From assembly GCA_019636555.1 (NCBI GenBank), contig JAHBXH010000001.1, forward strand, positions 3,382,928 through 3,446,927: a stretch of DNA of 64,000 nt, read 5' to 3'. A program made the position numbers and the translations under genes. Position 1 is the first letter of the stretch, and every line of letters starts with the position of its first letter. The stretch comes from Phycisphaeraceae bacterium. GTDB taxonomy: Bacteria > Planctomycetota > Phycisphaerae > Phycisphaerales > UBA1924. Below the pieces are notes generated by a model that ran no database searches, was not told the DNA's origin, and saw nothing but the letters and a program-made list of their open reading frames with translations. Positions 44,001-52,964 of this stretch are shown one piece after another.

Positions 44001-44411
44001 ATGCACATCGCCCAATTCGCGCTCACTGTTCGGGACTACGACGAAGCGATCGCCTTCTTCTGCAACAAACTCGGCTTCACGCTGCTCGAAGATACCGACA
44101 TGGGCGCAGGAAAAAGGTGGGTGCGCGTGCAGCCGCCGTCTCCTCCGTCCGCGACTTCGCCGGCGATTCTGCTCGCCCGTGCCGCGAGCAAGGAGCAGCT
44201 CGATTCGGTCGGCAATCAGACCGGCGGACGCGTGTTCATCTTTCTGCACACCGACAACATCGCGCGGGACTTTGATCTCTACACCTCGCGCGGCGTCACG
44301 TTCATTTCGCAGCCCCGGCGCGAGGCGTTCGGAACTGTCGCGGTTTTTCTCGATCTCTATCGCAACAAGTGGGACTTGATCCAGCCTTCGGTCGGTCCGC
44401 GCACCTCCTGA
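44001..44411 (+). CDS. VOC-family protein
   Basis: 136 aa. One glyoxalase-fold module: FALTVRDYDEAIAFFCNKLGFTLLEDTDMG followed by RVFIFLHTDNIARDFDLYTSRGVTFI and AVFLDLYRNKWDLIQP. Related to the glyoxalase/bleomycin-resistance fold, probably metal-binding; reaction unknown. 70 bp after arsM, so a read-through relation is possible. Confidence 0.85.
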   Translation: MHIAQFALTVRDYDEAIAFFCNKLGFTLLEDTDMGAGKRWVRVQPPSPPSATSPAILLARAASKEQLDSVGNQTGGRVFIFLHTDNIARDFDLYTSRGVTFISQPRREAFGTVAVFLDLYRNKWDLIQPSVGPRTS

Positions 44412-44435
44412 TCGCATTCCCAGAGAAGCACAACC

Positions 44436-44837
44436 ATGGCGCTCACTCCCCAACAATCACGCTCGTTCGCAAGCCGCTGGTTTTCCGCGTGGAATTCCCA
44501 CGATATCGATGCGATTCTCGCGTGCTACGACGCTTCGATCGAGCACAACTCACCATTCATCAAGCGATACAACGACGCCATCGGAAAAGGCGACGAACCG
44601 TCGATCAAGGGAATCCCCGACCTTCGAGGCTATTTTCAGCGCGCGCTCGATCGCAACCCCTCGCTCCGATTCGAACCCGCTGATCTCGCGACCGGGCTGG
44701 AGTCGGTGATCCTGACCTACCGGCGCCACAGCCACGACACGCCTCCCGGGGGCGAACTATCGGCGGAGATTTTCTTCCTCACCGAATCGCTCCTCATTCG
44801 TCGATCGGTGTCGCATTACGGCCGAGGGGACCCCTGA
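44436..44837 (+). CDS. NTF2/SnoaL-like protein
   Basis: 133 aa. FASRWFSAWNSHDIDAILACYDASIEHNSPF is the helix-strand opening of the nuclear transport factor 2 fold, and PDLRGYFQRALDRNPSLRFEP fits the family's central segment. Enzymatic or ligand-binding role unknown. It follows the VOC gene after 24 bp. Confidence 0.8.
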   Translation: MALTPQQSRSFASRWFSAWNSHDIDAILACYDASIEHNSPFIKRYNDAIGKGDEPSIKGIPDLRGYFQRALDRNPSLRFEPADLATGLESVILTYRRHSHDTPPGGELSAEIFFLTESLLIRRSVSHYGRGDP

Positions 44838-44869
44838 AGCCACGCTGCCGGGGAGTGTTACGCTTCATC

Positions 44870-45496
44870 ATGGCGCAGTTGGCACCGAGATCGCAAGACT
44901 TCGATGACGCTTGGCGCGTGCCGCTCGCGATGTCTCTTGTTTTCGTTGGGGTCGCAATTGTCGGGCTCCGCATGATGGGTCGCGTCTGGTGGTGCGCCTG
45001 CGGTAATCCATCCCCGTGGGTTACCGACGTCTGGTCGATGCACTGCTCGCAGCATTTTCTTGACGCGTACACGTTCTCTCATGTTTCGCACGGCCTGCTT
45101 TTCTTCATAGCTTTCCGGTGGTTGCATGGCGCGCTTCCCGAACACTGGCAAAGAGCATTTACTCCAACTTGGTGGTTTCTCGGCGCGATTGCACTCGAGA
45201 CTGGGTGGGAAGTCCTTGAAAATACGCCGTTTGTGATCGAGCGCTACCGGGCGCAAACCGCCTCCCTCAATTACGACGGGGACAGCATCGGCAATTCGCT
45301 GGGCGACATCTTGTCCTGCGCATTCGGCTTTTTCATCGCATCCAAAATCGGCGTACGGCGCACCCTGATTCTGTTCGTCGCACTCGAGGTCGTGACGCTG
45401 CTTTGGATCCGCGACAATCTCACGCTCAATGTGGTCATGCTTGTGCATCCGATCGAGTCGATCAAAGCATGGCAAACACCCCCGAATCTGCACTGA
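44870..45496 (+). CDS. DUF2585 (UPF0314) integral membrane protein
   Basis: 208 aa from ATG 44870; GTG 44855 is an alternative. Four to five hydrophobic helices, with WCACGNPSPWVTDVWSMHCSQHFLDAYTFSHVSHG, WWFLGAIALETGWEVLENTPFVIERYR and DSIGNSLGDILSCAFGFFIA, all typical of DUF2585. Contains many conserved His and Glu that could form a metal site. Function unknown. Confidence 0.85.
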   Translation: MAQLAPRSQDFDDAWRVPLAMSLVFVGVAIVGLRMMGRVWWCACGNPSPWVTDVWSMHCSQHFLDAYTFSHVSHGLLFFIAFRWLHGALPEHWQRAFTPTWWFLGAIALETGWEVLENTPFVIERYRAQTASLNYDGDSIGNSLGDILSCAFGFFIASKIGVRRTLILFVALEVVTLLWIRDNLTLNVVMLVHPIESIKAWQTPPNLH

Positions 45497-45509
45497 TCGG
45501 AGTCTCTGC

Positions 45510-45980
45510 ATGTCTGCAACCGCGCCCCAATTCATCTCGAAACTCTGGAACGACGCTTTCACGCAAGGTCTCTGGGCAGCCTCGTGGTCCAAGTCGATCG
45601 AAGGACTCTCGGCGTCACAAGCCTCGTGGCAACCCCCGACGAGCGACGGCGCTTCGCGGCGCCATTCCATCTGGCAGATCGTCCTGCACATGTGCCTGTG
45701 GCGCGAGCATTGGCTGCGCAAATTGAACGGCCAGACAACTCCCAAGGAAGTGCTGGAGCGCGAGAATTTCCCTGAGATCACCGACTCCTCGGAAGGCGCC
45801 TGGGCCGCGGCACGGGCGCGGTTCGTCGAATCCCAGAAGCGAATCGGGGCGGCACTTGCTTCAAACGACACGTCGGCCGAACACATGAACGCCATCAGCC
45901 ACTTTCTCCCGCACGATTCCTATCACTTCGGCCAGATCAATTATCTGCGGGCGCTGCAGGGGCTCGCGCCGATCGAGTAG
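45510..45980 (+). CDS. DinB-superfamily protein
   Basis: 156 aa, ATG preceded by GGAGT. FISKLWNDAFTQGLWAASWSKS, HSIWQIVLHMCLWREHWLRKL and HDSYHFGQINYLRALQGL show the three His of the DinB metal site. Third DinB-type protein in the window and not closely similar to the two at 10.5-11.6 kb. Role unknown. Confidence 0.8.
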   Translation: MSATAPQFISKLWNDAFTQGLWAASWSKSIEGLSASQASWQPPTSDGASRRHSIWQIVLHMCLWREHWLRKLNGQTTPKEVLERENFPEITDSSEGAWAAARARFVESQKRIGAALASNDTSAEHMNAISHFLPHDSYHFGQINYLRALQGLAPIE

Positions 45981-46027
45981 GCTTGTATCTCCAACGATCG
46001 ACGCTCCACCCAATTCCGGAACTCCTC

Positions 46028-46687
46028 ATGCTCGCACTCCGCATCGCTCTTGTTTCCGGCCTCGTACTCGTCGGCTGCTCCGAAACGCCGAAGTCCTCGG
46101 GGAGCCGCGCCGAGACCAACACGTTGGGCGAACCCAAGCCGCTCGATGTCAACACCCTCCCGCCGCCGCGGCACTCCGGGCTGATTTCCGACTACGCGAG
46201 GCTCAAACCTTCGCCCGAATTTCCGGGCACGCTCGTTTGGAGTTCTCCGAAACTTTCTCAATACAAGCGATTCATCGTCGATCCTGTGATCGTGATCCCG
46301 AGCGAGAGTTCGCGAGGCTTCCCGATCACGGAACACGACAAGCAACGGCTCGCCGCTGACTTCCGGTACGAGATCGTGGACATCTTGCAGGCGACCTATC
46401 CGGTCATCACGGTCCCCGCGCCGAAAACGGCGCGCGTGAAGACTGCAATTACGGAAGTGGCGCGTTCCGCAGGTCCGAACAACGACTGGTTCCGATGGGA
46501 CGGCGGTGCCGCCGCAGAGATGGAGATTGTCGATTCTTTGACTGGCGAACCGCTTGCCTCTGCGATCGACTCGTCACTCGTCAAAACCCGAGAACCCGGC
46601 GTTGTCAAAGACCCTTATGCGGACACCAAGCTGGTTTTTCGGAATTGGGCGGCACGGCTCGGGCGCTGGCTCATTATGGCGAAATAG
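46028..46687 (+). CDS. DUF3313-like lipoprotein
   Basis: 219 aa. Lipoprotein signal (LALRIALVSGLVLVGCSE), then SGLISDYARLKPSPEFPGTLVW, YKRFIVDPVIVIPSES, RVKTAITEVARS and AEMEIVDSLTGEPLASAIDS, the strand order of DUF3313 lipoproteins. Probably periplasmic; function unknown. Confidence 0.75.
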   Translation: MLALRIALVSGLVLVGCSETPKSSGSRAETNTLGEPKPLDVNTLPPPRHSGLISDYARLKPSPEFPGTLVWSSPKLSQYKRFIVDPVIVIPSESSRGFPITEHDKQRLAADFRYEIVDILQATYPVITVPAPKTARVKTAITEVARSAGPNNDWFRWDGGAAAEMEIVDSLTGEPLASAIDSSLVKTREPGVVKDPYADTKLVFRNWAARLGRWLIMAK

Positions 46688-46735
46688 GCACACTTTGCGA
46701 TCGAACCTTGGTAGAAACGAGGCGTAAGGCCGGGA

Positions 46736-47779
46736 ATGAAATCACGACTCCCGCGTGCGAGACCAACGTGTGTCGCAGCCTGCGTGTCGACGCTGATTCT
46801 CGTTTCGAGCGCGATCGTCTTCGCAAACGTGATTCCGAGCGCCTGGATCGAATCTTCTGCCCCGCGAGGTCTTCTCGGAGCGGCGTCGTTCTTCGTGCTC
46901 ACCTTCGAACCACACCTGGGAATTGTCGCCGCGCTCGCGATCATCGGTCTGCTTGTTCTGCGGAATTGGAGGGTCGCAGTCATCGCGGCGCCGCTTTTGG
47001 GGTGGACGCTCGGACCGATGGCGTGGTCATTGATGCGTCCCTCACCTTCGCCCATTCGTTCGCCGCTACACATCATGACCGCCAATCTGCTCGTCGGGCA
47101 CGACGGCGTGGATGTGCTCGCGCGCCGGATCATCGAGTTGAATCCTGACGTGATTTTCTTTCAGGAGTACACACCAGCGAAAGCGAGAAGGCTGATCCCC
47201 TTGCTCGCGGGTCGATACCCCAACGTCGCCGAGGGCCTTCGAGATCACGCGTTCGGCTCCGCGATTTATTCGCGATTCCCTTTCCTCGAAGTTCCCGACC
47301 TGTATCCCCATCGATCCATCCGTGCGCCGAATGGGCTGGAAGGGCGCATTGGAGGCGAGGTCGGTGTTTGGGATCCGCAGGTTCGAGCGATCATCGAGCA
47401 CGACGGCGAACCGATTGTTCTGCAGAACGTCCACTTCGCGCCTCCCATCCATCTTCAATACTTTGCCGAACAGCGCGCGATGACTCGCTGGCTTTGCGAC
47501 TGGTTGAAGAGCGAAACCCGCGCGGTCGTGATCGCGGGTGATTTCAACAGCACCGATCGGAGTGACAATCTGCGCGAACTCGCGGCCGCGGGAGCGCTCG
47601 ATACGGCTGGTATCGCCGGGCGCGGGTGGATCGGCACTTGGCCCTCAAGCGGACTCGCCGGCCTCGTCCCGATGCCAATCGATCACATTCTCGTTCGTGG
47701 GCTTCGGTGCTCCGCGGCGAGAGTCGGGGGCGATATCGCATCCGACCACCTGCCGCTGTTCGCCGAAATCGGACGCTGA
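46736..47779 (+). CDS. Membrane-anchored endonuclease/exonuclease/phosphatase-family protein
   Basis: 347 aa. Three N-terminal hydrophobic segments (ACVSTLILVSSAIVFANVI; GIVAALAIIGLLVL; VIAAPLLGWTLGPMAW), then an EEP domain with LHIMTANLLVGHDG, DVIFFQEYTPAKA, RAVVIAGDFNSTDRSDNLREL and MPIDHILVRG ... SDHLPLFAEI. The Asp/Asn/His set is complete for metal-dependent phosphoester cleavage. The catalytic domain probably faces the periplasm. Confidence 0.85.
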   Translation: MKSRLPRARPTCVAACVSTLILVSSAIVFANVIPSAWIESSAPRGLLGAASFFVLTFEPHLGIVAALAIIGLLVLRNWRVAVIAAPLLGWTLGPMAWSLMRPSPSPIRSPLHIMTANLLVGHDGVDVLARRIIELNPDVIFFQEYTPAKARRLIPLLAGRYPNVAEGLRDHAFGSAIYSRFPFLEVPDLYPHRSIRAPNGLEGRIGGEVGVWDPQVRAIIEHDGEPIVLQNVHFAPPIHLQYFAEQRAMTRWLCDWLKSETRAVVIAGDFNSTDRSDNLRELAAAGALDTAGIAGRGWIGTWPSSGLAGLVPMPIDHILVRGLRCSAARVGGDIASDHLPLFAEIGR

Positions 47780-47902
47780 ACACACAGATTTCGGCTTCGG
47801 TACTCTTGTCGTACAGGAACGGACGTTGGTGTGCGCCTCATTCCTATGTCGGCGCGCCGTTCTGGTGGTGGACGATCTCTTTTGAAGGGTCGAAGCGTTG
47901 AC

Positions 47903-49150
47903 ATGAGCACCGGACGAGTCATTTCAAGAAGGCGCTCGCAAAGCCGGTCGCTCGCGCCGGATGCTTGTGTCTTTGCGATCAACGGCGGCTCTTCGAGCAT
48001 CAAGGCCGCGGTGTTTCGTGTGAGGCAAGAGCCAGACCGGATCGCCTCGCTCCTGATCGAGCGGCTCGGCGCGGCGAGCACCCGGCTCGTGATTCGCCGA
48101 TTCGAAGCAAAGGGGACCTCGGAGAGCGCTCGCTCCATCGGCGCGATCTCTCCAGCGGAAGCTGCCTCGCTGCTCGCAAAGGAGTTGCGAGCACTGTCGT
48201 GCGACGCTCCGCTCCTTGGAATCGGACACCGCCTGGTCTTCGGCGGTTCGGATTCTCCCGACCACCAGATTGTGACGAAGCCGCTTCTGCGCAAGCTCGA
48301 CGCAGCCTCGTCACTTGATTCCGCGCACCTCCCCGCCGAACTCGCGCTGATTGCAGCATTTCAGAGGGAATTTAGGGGCATGGCACAGGTTGCGTGCCTC
48401 GATACGGCATTCCACCGCACGATGCCGCGGCTCGCGACGCTGCTGCCGATTCCGAAGCGTTTCTTTGACGCGGGTGTTCGGCGATACGGATATCACGGAA
48501 TCTCGTACGAATTCCTCGTAAGAGAACTCGCGCGGGTGGAGCGATTCGCAGCGAAGCGCCGGCGCGTGGTGTTCGCGCATCTCGGATCCGGTGCGAGCAT
48601 GGCGGCGGTTTTGGACGGACGCTCGATCGACACGACGATGGCGTTTTCGCCGCTGGCGGGGCTCATGATGGGCACGAGACCCGGCGACCTTGATCCCGGC
48701 GCGGTCATTCACATCGCCGAAAGGGAGCACTTCGATCCGCGCGCTCTCACCGAGTTCTTGAACAAGCGCTGCGGGCTGCTCGGCATCTCGGGGTCGAGCA
48801 ACGATGTTCGAGAACTTCTCAAGCGGTGTGATCGCGATCGGCGCGCCGGCGATGCGATCGACTTGTTCTGCTGGTCGGCACGGCGCCAACTCGGGGCCAT
48901 GATCGCCTCCCTCGGCGGCATCGACACGCTCGTGTTTTCCGGCGGGATTGGTGAACATTCACCAGAAATTCGCGCCGGGCTATGCGATGGCCTGTCCGGA
49001 ATCGGCATCCGGCTCGACGCCAAGGCAAATCGCTCGAATAAGCCGCTCATATCCGATCGGCGCTCCGCCGTGTGCGTCCGCGTGATTCCCACGGATGAGG
49101 AAGTTATGATCGCGCGGCACGTCGCCAGGCTGGTCCGCGAGCGCCGCTGA
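47903..49150 (+). CDS. ackA: Acetate kinase
   Basis: 415 aa from ATG 47903; earlier in-frame starts at 47831 and 47846 exist. The ASKHA-fold signatures are present: [15 protein letters not shown] (Gly replaces the usual Ala or Ser in N-A/S-GSSS-x-K), [62 protein letters not shown] and [13 protein letters not shown]. It makes ATP and acetate from acetyl phosphate, which the adjacent phosphoketolase produces. Thirteen bp separate the genes. Confidence 0.93.
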   Translation: MSTGRVISRRRSQSRSLAPDACVFAINGGSSSIKAAVFRVRQEPDRIASLLIERLGAASTRLVIRRFEAKGTSESARSIGAISPAEAASLLAKELRALSCDAPLLGIGHRLVFGGSDSPDHQIVTKPLLRKLDAASSLDSAHLPAELALIAAFQREFRGMAQVACLDTAFHRTMPRLATLLPIPKRFFDAGVRRYGYHGISYEFLVRELARVERFAAKRRRVVFAHLGSGASMAAVLDGRSIDTTMAFSPLAGLMMGTRPGDLDPGAVIHIAEREHFDPRALTEFLNKRCGLLGISGSSNDVRELLKRCDRDRRAGDAIDLFCWSARRQLGAMIASLGGIDTLVFSGGIGEHSPEIRAGLCDGLSGIGIRLDAKANRSNKPLISDRRSAVCVRVIPTDEEVMIARHVARLVRERR

Positions 49151-49163
49151 AGGAGAATTGAAG

Positions 49164-51539
49164 ATGCCCAAGCCGCCGACACCCGAGCTTCTCCGTCGGA
49201 TGGACGCCTATTGGCGTGCCGCCAACTACCTCTCGGTCGGGCAGATCTATCTCTTCGACAACCCGTTGCTCAAACAACCGCTCCGGCTCGAGCACGTGAA
49301 GCCGCGCCTACTCGGTCACTTCGGAACAACTCCCGGTCTGAATTTCATCTATGTCCACCTCAACCGCGTGATCGCACGCGACGACCTGAGCGTCATCTAC
49401 GTCACGGGGCCCGGACACGGCGGGCCCGGACTGGTCGCGAACACCTATCTCGAAGGCACTTACAGCGAGATCTATCCGAACATTTCGCAGGACGAGGCCG
49501 GGATGCAAAGGCTGTTCAAGCAGTTTTCCTTTCCCGGAGGCATTCCCAGCCACGTCGCTCCAGAGACACCGGGCTCGATTCACGAGGGCGGCGAGCTCGG
49601 ATACGCCCTCTCGCACGCGTACGGCGCGGTTTTTGACAATCCAGATCTCATCGCGGCGTGTGTGATCGGCGACGGCGAGGCCGAAACCGGGCCGCTGGCA
49701 ACAAGCTGGCACTCGAACAAGTTTTTGAACCCGGCGCGCGACGGCGCGGTTCTTCCGATCCTGCACCTCAACGGCTACAAGATCGCCGGCCCCACTGTTC
49801 TCGCGCGTATCCCGAAGGCCGAATTGCAGGCGCTCATGCGCGGATACGGCCACGAGCCCTATTTCGTCGAAGGTAGCGACCCCGCGAAGATGCACAAGCT
49901 CATGGCGAGCACGCTCGACAAGGTGCTGTCCGAAATCCGCAAAATCCAGAGCAAGGCGCGCCGGACCGGCTTCAAGCAGCGACCCAAGTGGCCCATGATC
50001 GTGCTGCGCACGCCGAAGGGCTGGACCGGACCGAAGGTCGTGGATGGCCTTCCGGTCGAGGGCTCGTTCCGCTCGCATCAAGTTCCGCTGTCCCACGTTC
50101 GCGACAATCCGAGGCATCTCAAGATGCTCGAACAATGGATGAAGAGCTACAAGCCCGATCAGCTCTTTGATGGGAACGGCGTGCTCATCGCCGAACTCGC
50201 AGAACTCGCGCCCAAGGGCGATCGGCGCATGGGCGCGAATCCTCATGCCAACGGCGGCATGCTTCTGAAGGATCTCAGGCTGCCATCGTTCCGCAAGTAC
50301 GCCGTGAAAGTCGAGACTCCGGGCGGCGCGATCGCAGAATCGACGCGTATCCAAGGCGAATTCCTGCGCGACGTGATGAAGATGAACGCCGAGGAAGCGA
50401 ACTTTCGCGTCTTCAGCCCGGATGAGACTTCATCGAATCGATGGCAGGCACTTTTCAAAGTCACCGGCCGGATGTCCGCAGCCGAAATCCTCAAGACCGA
50501 CGAGCATATTTCTCGCGATGGCCGCGTCATGGAGATGCTCAGCGAGCATCAGTGCCAGGGTTGGCTGGAGGGATACCTGCTCACCGGGCGTCACGGCATG
50601 TTTTCGTGCTACGAAGCGTTCATCCACATCATCGATTCGATGTTTAATCAGCACGCCAAGTGGCTGAAAGTGACTCGCAAACTCGGCTGGCGCAAGCCGA
50701 TCGCGTCGCTGAACTATCTGCTTTCTTCGCACGTCTGGCGGCAAGATCACAACGGGTTCAGCCATCAGGACCCGGGGTTCATCGACCATGTCGTCAACAA
50801 AAAGGCCGACGTCATCCGCGTCTATTTGCCGCCCGATGCGAATTGCCTGCTCAGCATCACCGATCATTGCCTGCGCAGCCGCAATTACGTGAACGTCATC
50901 GTCGCGGGCAAGCAGCCCTCGCAGCAATGGCTCGACATGGATTCCGCCGCGGCGCACTGCAAGGCCGGAATCGGCGTTTGGGACTGGGCGAGCACCGACC
51001 ACGGAGGAGAGCCCGATATGGTCATGGCGTGCTGCGGCGACACCCCCACGCTCGAAGTTCTCGCGGCAACGATGATGCTCCGCGACAATCTTCCCGACCT
51101 CAAGATCCGAGTCGTCAACATCGTCGATCTCATGCGCCTTCAGCAACCATCAGAACATCCGCACGGGTTGTCCGATGAAGGCTTCGATTTGCTCTTCACC
51201 AAGACCAAGCCGGTGATTTTCGCCTATCACGGCTATCCGTGGCTCATTCATCGCCTGACCTATCGGCGCACGAATCACAGCAACATCCACGTGCGTGGAT
51301 ACAAAGAAGAAGGAACGACCACGACGCCCTTCGACATGGTCGTGCTGAATGACATGGACCGGTATCACCTCGTCATGGATGCGGTGCGGCGAATCGGGAC
51401 GCTCGGTACGCCGGGGGACGACCTCGCTCAGCGAATGGCCGAAAAGAGACGCGAGCACACGCGCTACGTGCAGCAGCACGGCGAAGACATGCCCGAAGTT
51501 CGAGATTGGAAGTGGAACCCGGCGAAACGAGTTCCTTGA
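49164..51539 (+). CDS. xfp: Xylulose-5-phosphate/fructose-6-phosphate phosphoketolase
   Basis: 791 aa, the usual size, from the ATG preceded by GGAGAA; a TTG two codons upstream is discounted. TPP-dependent enzyme that splits xylulose-5-P (or fructose-6-P) with phosphate into acetyl-P and a smaller sugar phosphate. Signatures: [64 protein letters not shown] (TPP site) and [17 protein letters not shown]. With the preceding acetate kinase it is a complete two-enzyme route to acetate and ATP. Confidence 0.97.
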   Translation: MPKPPTPELLRRMDAYWRAANYLSVGQIYLFDNPLLKQPLRLEHVKPRLLGHFGTTPGLNFIYVHLNRVIARDDLSVIYVTGPGHGGPGLVANTYLEGTYSEIYPNISQDEAGMQRLFKQFSFPGGIPSHVAPETPGSIHEGGELGYALSHAYGAVFDNPDLIAACVIGDGEAETGPLATSWHSNKFLNPARDGAVLPILHLNGYKIAGPTVLARIPKAELQALMRGYGHEPYFVEGSDPAKMHKLMASTLDKVLSEIRKIQSKARRTGFKQRPKWPMIVLRTPKGWTGPKVVDGLPVEGSFRSHQVPLSHVRDNPRHLKMLEQWMKSYKPDQLFDGNGVLIAELAELAPKGDRRMGANPHANGGMLLKDLRLPSFRKYAVKVETPGGAIAESTRIQGEFLRDVMKMNAEEANFRVFSPDETSSNRWQALFKVTGRMSAAEILKTDEHISRDGRVMEMLSEHQCQGWLEGYLLTGRHGMFSCYEAFIHIIDSMFNQHAKWLKVTRKLGWRKPIASLNYLLSSHVWRQDHNGFSHQDPGFIDHVVNKKADVIRVYLPPDANCLLSITDHCLRSRNYVNVIVAGKQPSQQWLDMDSAAAHCKAGIGVWDWASTDHGGEPDMVMACCGDTPTLEVLAATMMLRDNLPDLKIRVVNIVDLMRLQQPSEHPHGLSDEGFDLLFTKTKPVIFAYHGYPWLIHRLTYRRTNHSNIHVRGYKEEGTTTTPFDMVVLNDMDRYHLVMDAVRRIGTLGTPGDDLAQRMAEKRREHTRYVQQHGEDMPEVRDWKWNPAKRVP

Positions 51540-51589
51540 TGCAACGATGGAACCCAAAGTGCTGCGGCGAAAGCAAACTCATTCACGAA

Positions 51590-52183
51590 TCAGTGCGCTG
51601 CCACCGCGTGCTTCTTGAGCCTCATGGCGAGAGCGATGAGCGAAAACCCGGAAATGATCGCGAAGATTCCGAGCACGACCACCATCGCGAGCGCCCCCTG
51701 CCCCGGGAATGCGAGCACGTACACACCGAAGGCGATATCGATGAGCCCGCCGATGATGAGCGCCCACTCGTTCTTGATAACTCTTCGCAGTTGGATCGCG
51801 CCGACGACCTCAAAGATCCCTCGGAAGATCGCCCACACCCCGATGAACGTCAGCATCAGAAGCGCCGAGAGCGCCGGATACGCGAAGATCGTCAGCCCGG
51901 CCACGATGCTGAAGACACCGACGAGCACAAGCCACCAAGTCGGTGCGTAGGCACGCAGGCGTCCGGAGATCGCGGCGGCAAATGCGAACACGCCGTCCAC
52001 GATCGCAAACGCAGCGAAGAGCCAGATCAATGTGCCCAGCGTCGCGATCGGCGCCGCGACCGCGATCACGCCGAAGATGATCGCACAAATGCCGCGCACC
52101 AGCAGCGACTTCCAACCCATGGCCAATGCGTGAACGTGGGGAGCGGTCGCTGCGGATGCGGGAGCAGAAGCGAGCTGCGTCAT
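51590..52183 (-). CDS. HdeD/DUF308-family membrane protein
   Basis: 197 aa; AGGAGT six bases before the ATG. Six hydrophobic segments in three hairpins (LLVRGICAIIFGVIAVAAP; IWLFAAFAIVDGVFAFAAAIS; WWLVLVGVFSIVAGLTIFAYP; LLMLTFIGVWAIFRGIFEVV; LIIGGLIDIAFGVYVLAFP; VVVLGIFAIISGFSLIAL), the HdeD layout. E. coli HdeD is linked to acid resistance; the function here is unknown. Confidence 0.88.
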   Translation of the reverse strand: MTQLASAPASAATAPHVHALAMGWKSLLVRGICAIIFGVIAVAAPIATLGTLIWLFAAFAIVDGVFAFAAAISGRLRAYAPTWWLVLVGVFSIVAGLTIFAYPALSALLMLTFIGVWAIFRGIFEVVGAIQLRRVIKNEWALIIGGLIDIAFGVYVLAFPGQGALAMVVVLGIFAIISGFSLIALAMRLKKHAVAAH

Positions 52184-52519
52184 GGGGGACTCCTTTTGTC
52201 AGAGAGCCACCACACAGGCTCCGAATGAGTATCGCATCGGCCGGAAGCCGGCACAACAGACAACATTTGTCCACTCGCGGCACGTGCTACAGTTTCTTTG
52301 ATGGCAGCAACTGTCTGATCCAACCCCCGTGGCCGCGATCTGCCCCCCGGAAGCGCCCTTCGCCTCCGAACACGAGCAATAGATCGCAATCTCCAGAGCG
52401 TCTCGGCTCCGGAGAGGCGTGTACGCGCGCACCCGCCGCGGGTTGGATCCAACCGGGAATCTTGATTCTCAGTCTTCCGACGCGCCAAGGCCCGTCGGCT
52501 TGCACGGTTGCTTTCACCA
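52184..52519. other. Intergenic region with a 14-bp palindrome
   Basis: 336 bp between divergent hdeD-like and RNHCP genes. It must hold both promoters. It contains a perfect palindrome at 52441-52454 and a half-copy of it (GATCCAACC) at 52317-52325. No other structure recognised; short open frames on both strands look random. Confidence 0.55.
52441..52454. promoter_or_regulatory. 14-bp perfect palindrome GGTTGGATCCAACC
   Basis: Read directly from the sequence, 65 bp upstream of the RNHCP gene's ATG. It could be the operator of a dimeric regulator; the half-site GATCCAACC recurs at 52317-52325. No regulator gene is adjacent. Confidence 0.4.
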
Positions 52520-52882
52520 ATGTCTCACAAGAGCAGAATTGAATCGAACGATTTCACCTGTATTCATTGCAACGCCCCGGTCGCCGTTCAGGCGTGGGGA
52601 ACCAGGCATCGAAACCACTGCCCGCTTTGCCTCTGGTCGCGCCACGTGGATGATGAACCCGGAGACCGCGCGTGCGCCTGCCGCAGCGGCATGGAGCCGA
52701 TCGCCATCGAAGTCCGCCAAGACGGCGAATGGGCGATCATCCACCGCTGCACGGGCTGCGGCATGATCGGGACAAACCGGGTCGCCGGCGACGACGAGGA
52801 GCGTTCGCTCCTGGCGCTGGCGCTGCGCCCGATCGCCAATCCCGCCTTTCCGCTGGATGGATTTCGCGGAAGAAGCGGGTAG
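52520..52882 (+). CDS. RNHCP-domain zinc-ribbon protein
   Basis: 120 aa from ATG 52520. FTCIHCNAPV, RNHCPLCLWSRHVDDEPGDR, CRSGMEPI and RCTGCGMIGTNRVAGDD are the full RNHCP signature, with paired Cys for two zinc ribbons. Members are small, cytoplasmic, of unknown function. Confidence 0.92.
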   Translation: MSHKSRIESNDFTCIHCNAPVAVQAWGTRHRNHCPLCLWSRHVDDEPGDRACACRSGMEPIAIEVRQDGEWAIIHRCTGCGMIGTNRVAGDDEERSLLALALRPIANPAFPLDGFRGRSG

Positions 52883-52964
52883 TCCATCACCCGAGCATCA
52901 GGGGAGCCAGAATGCGGCGCGTATCCGTTCGGATATGCGATAGTGTGCCCGGAGGCTGAACATT

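Noticed and set aside
49308..50354. 348-codon minus-strand frame opposite the phosphoketolase
   Set aside because: Shadow of a strongly conserved enzyme gene.
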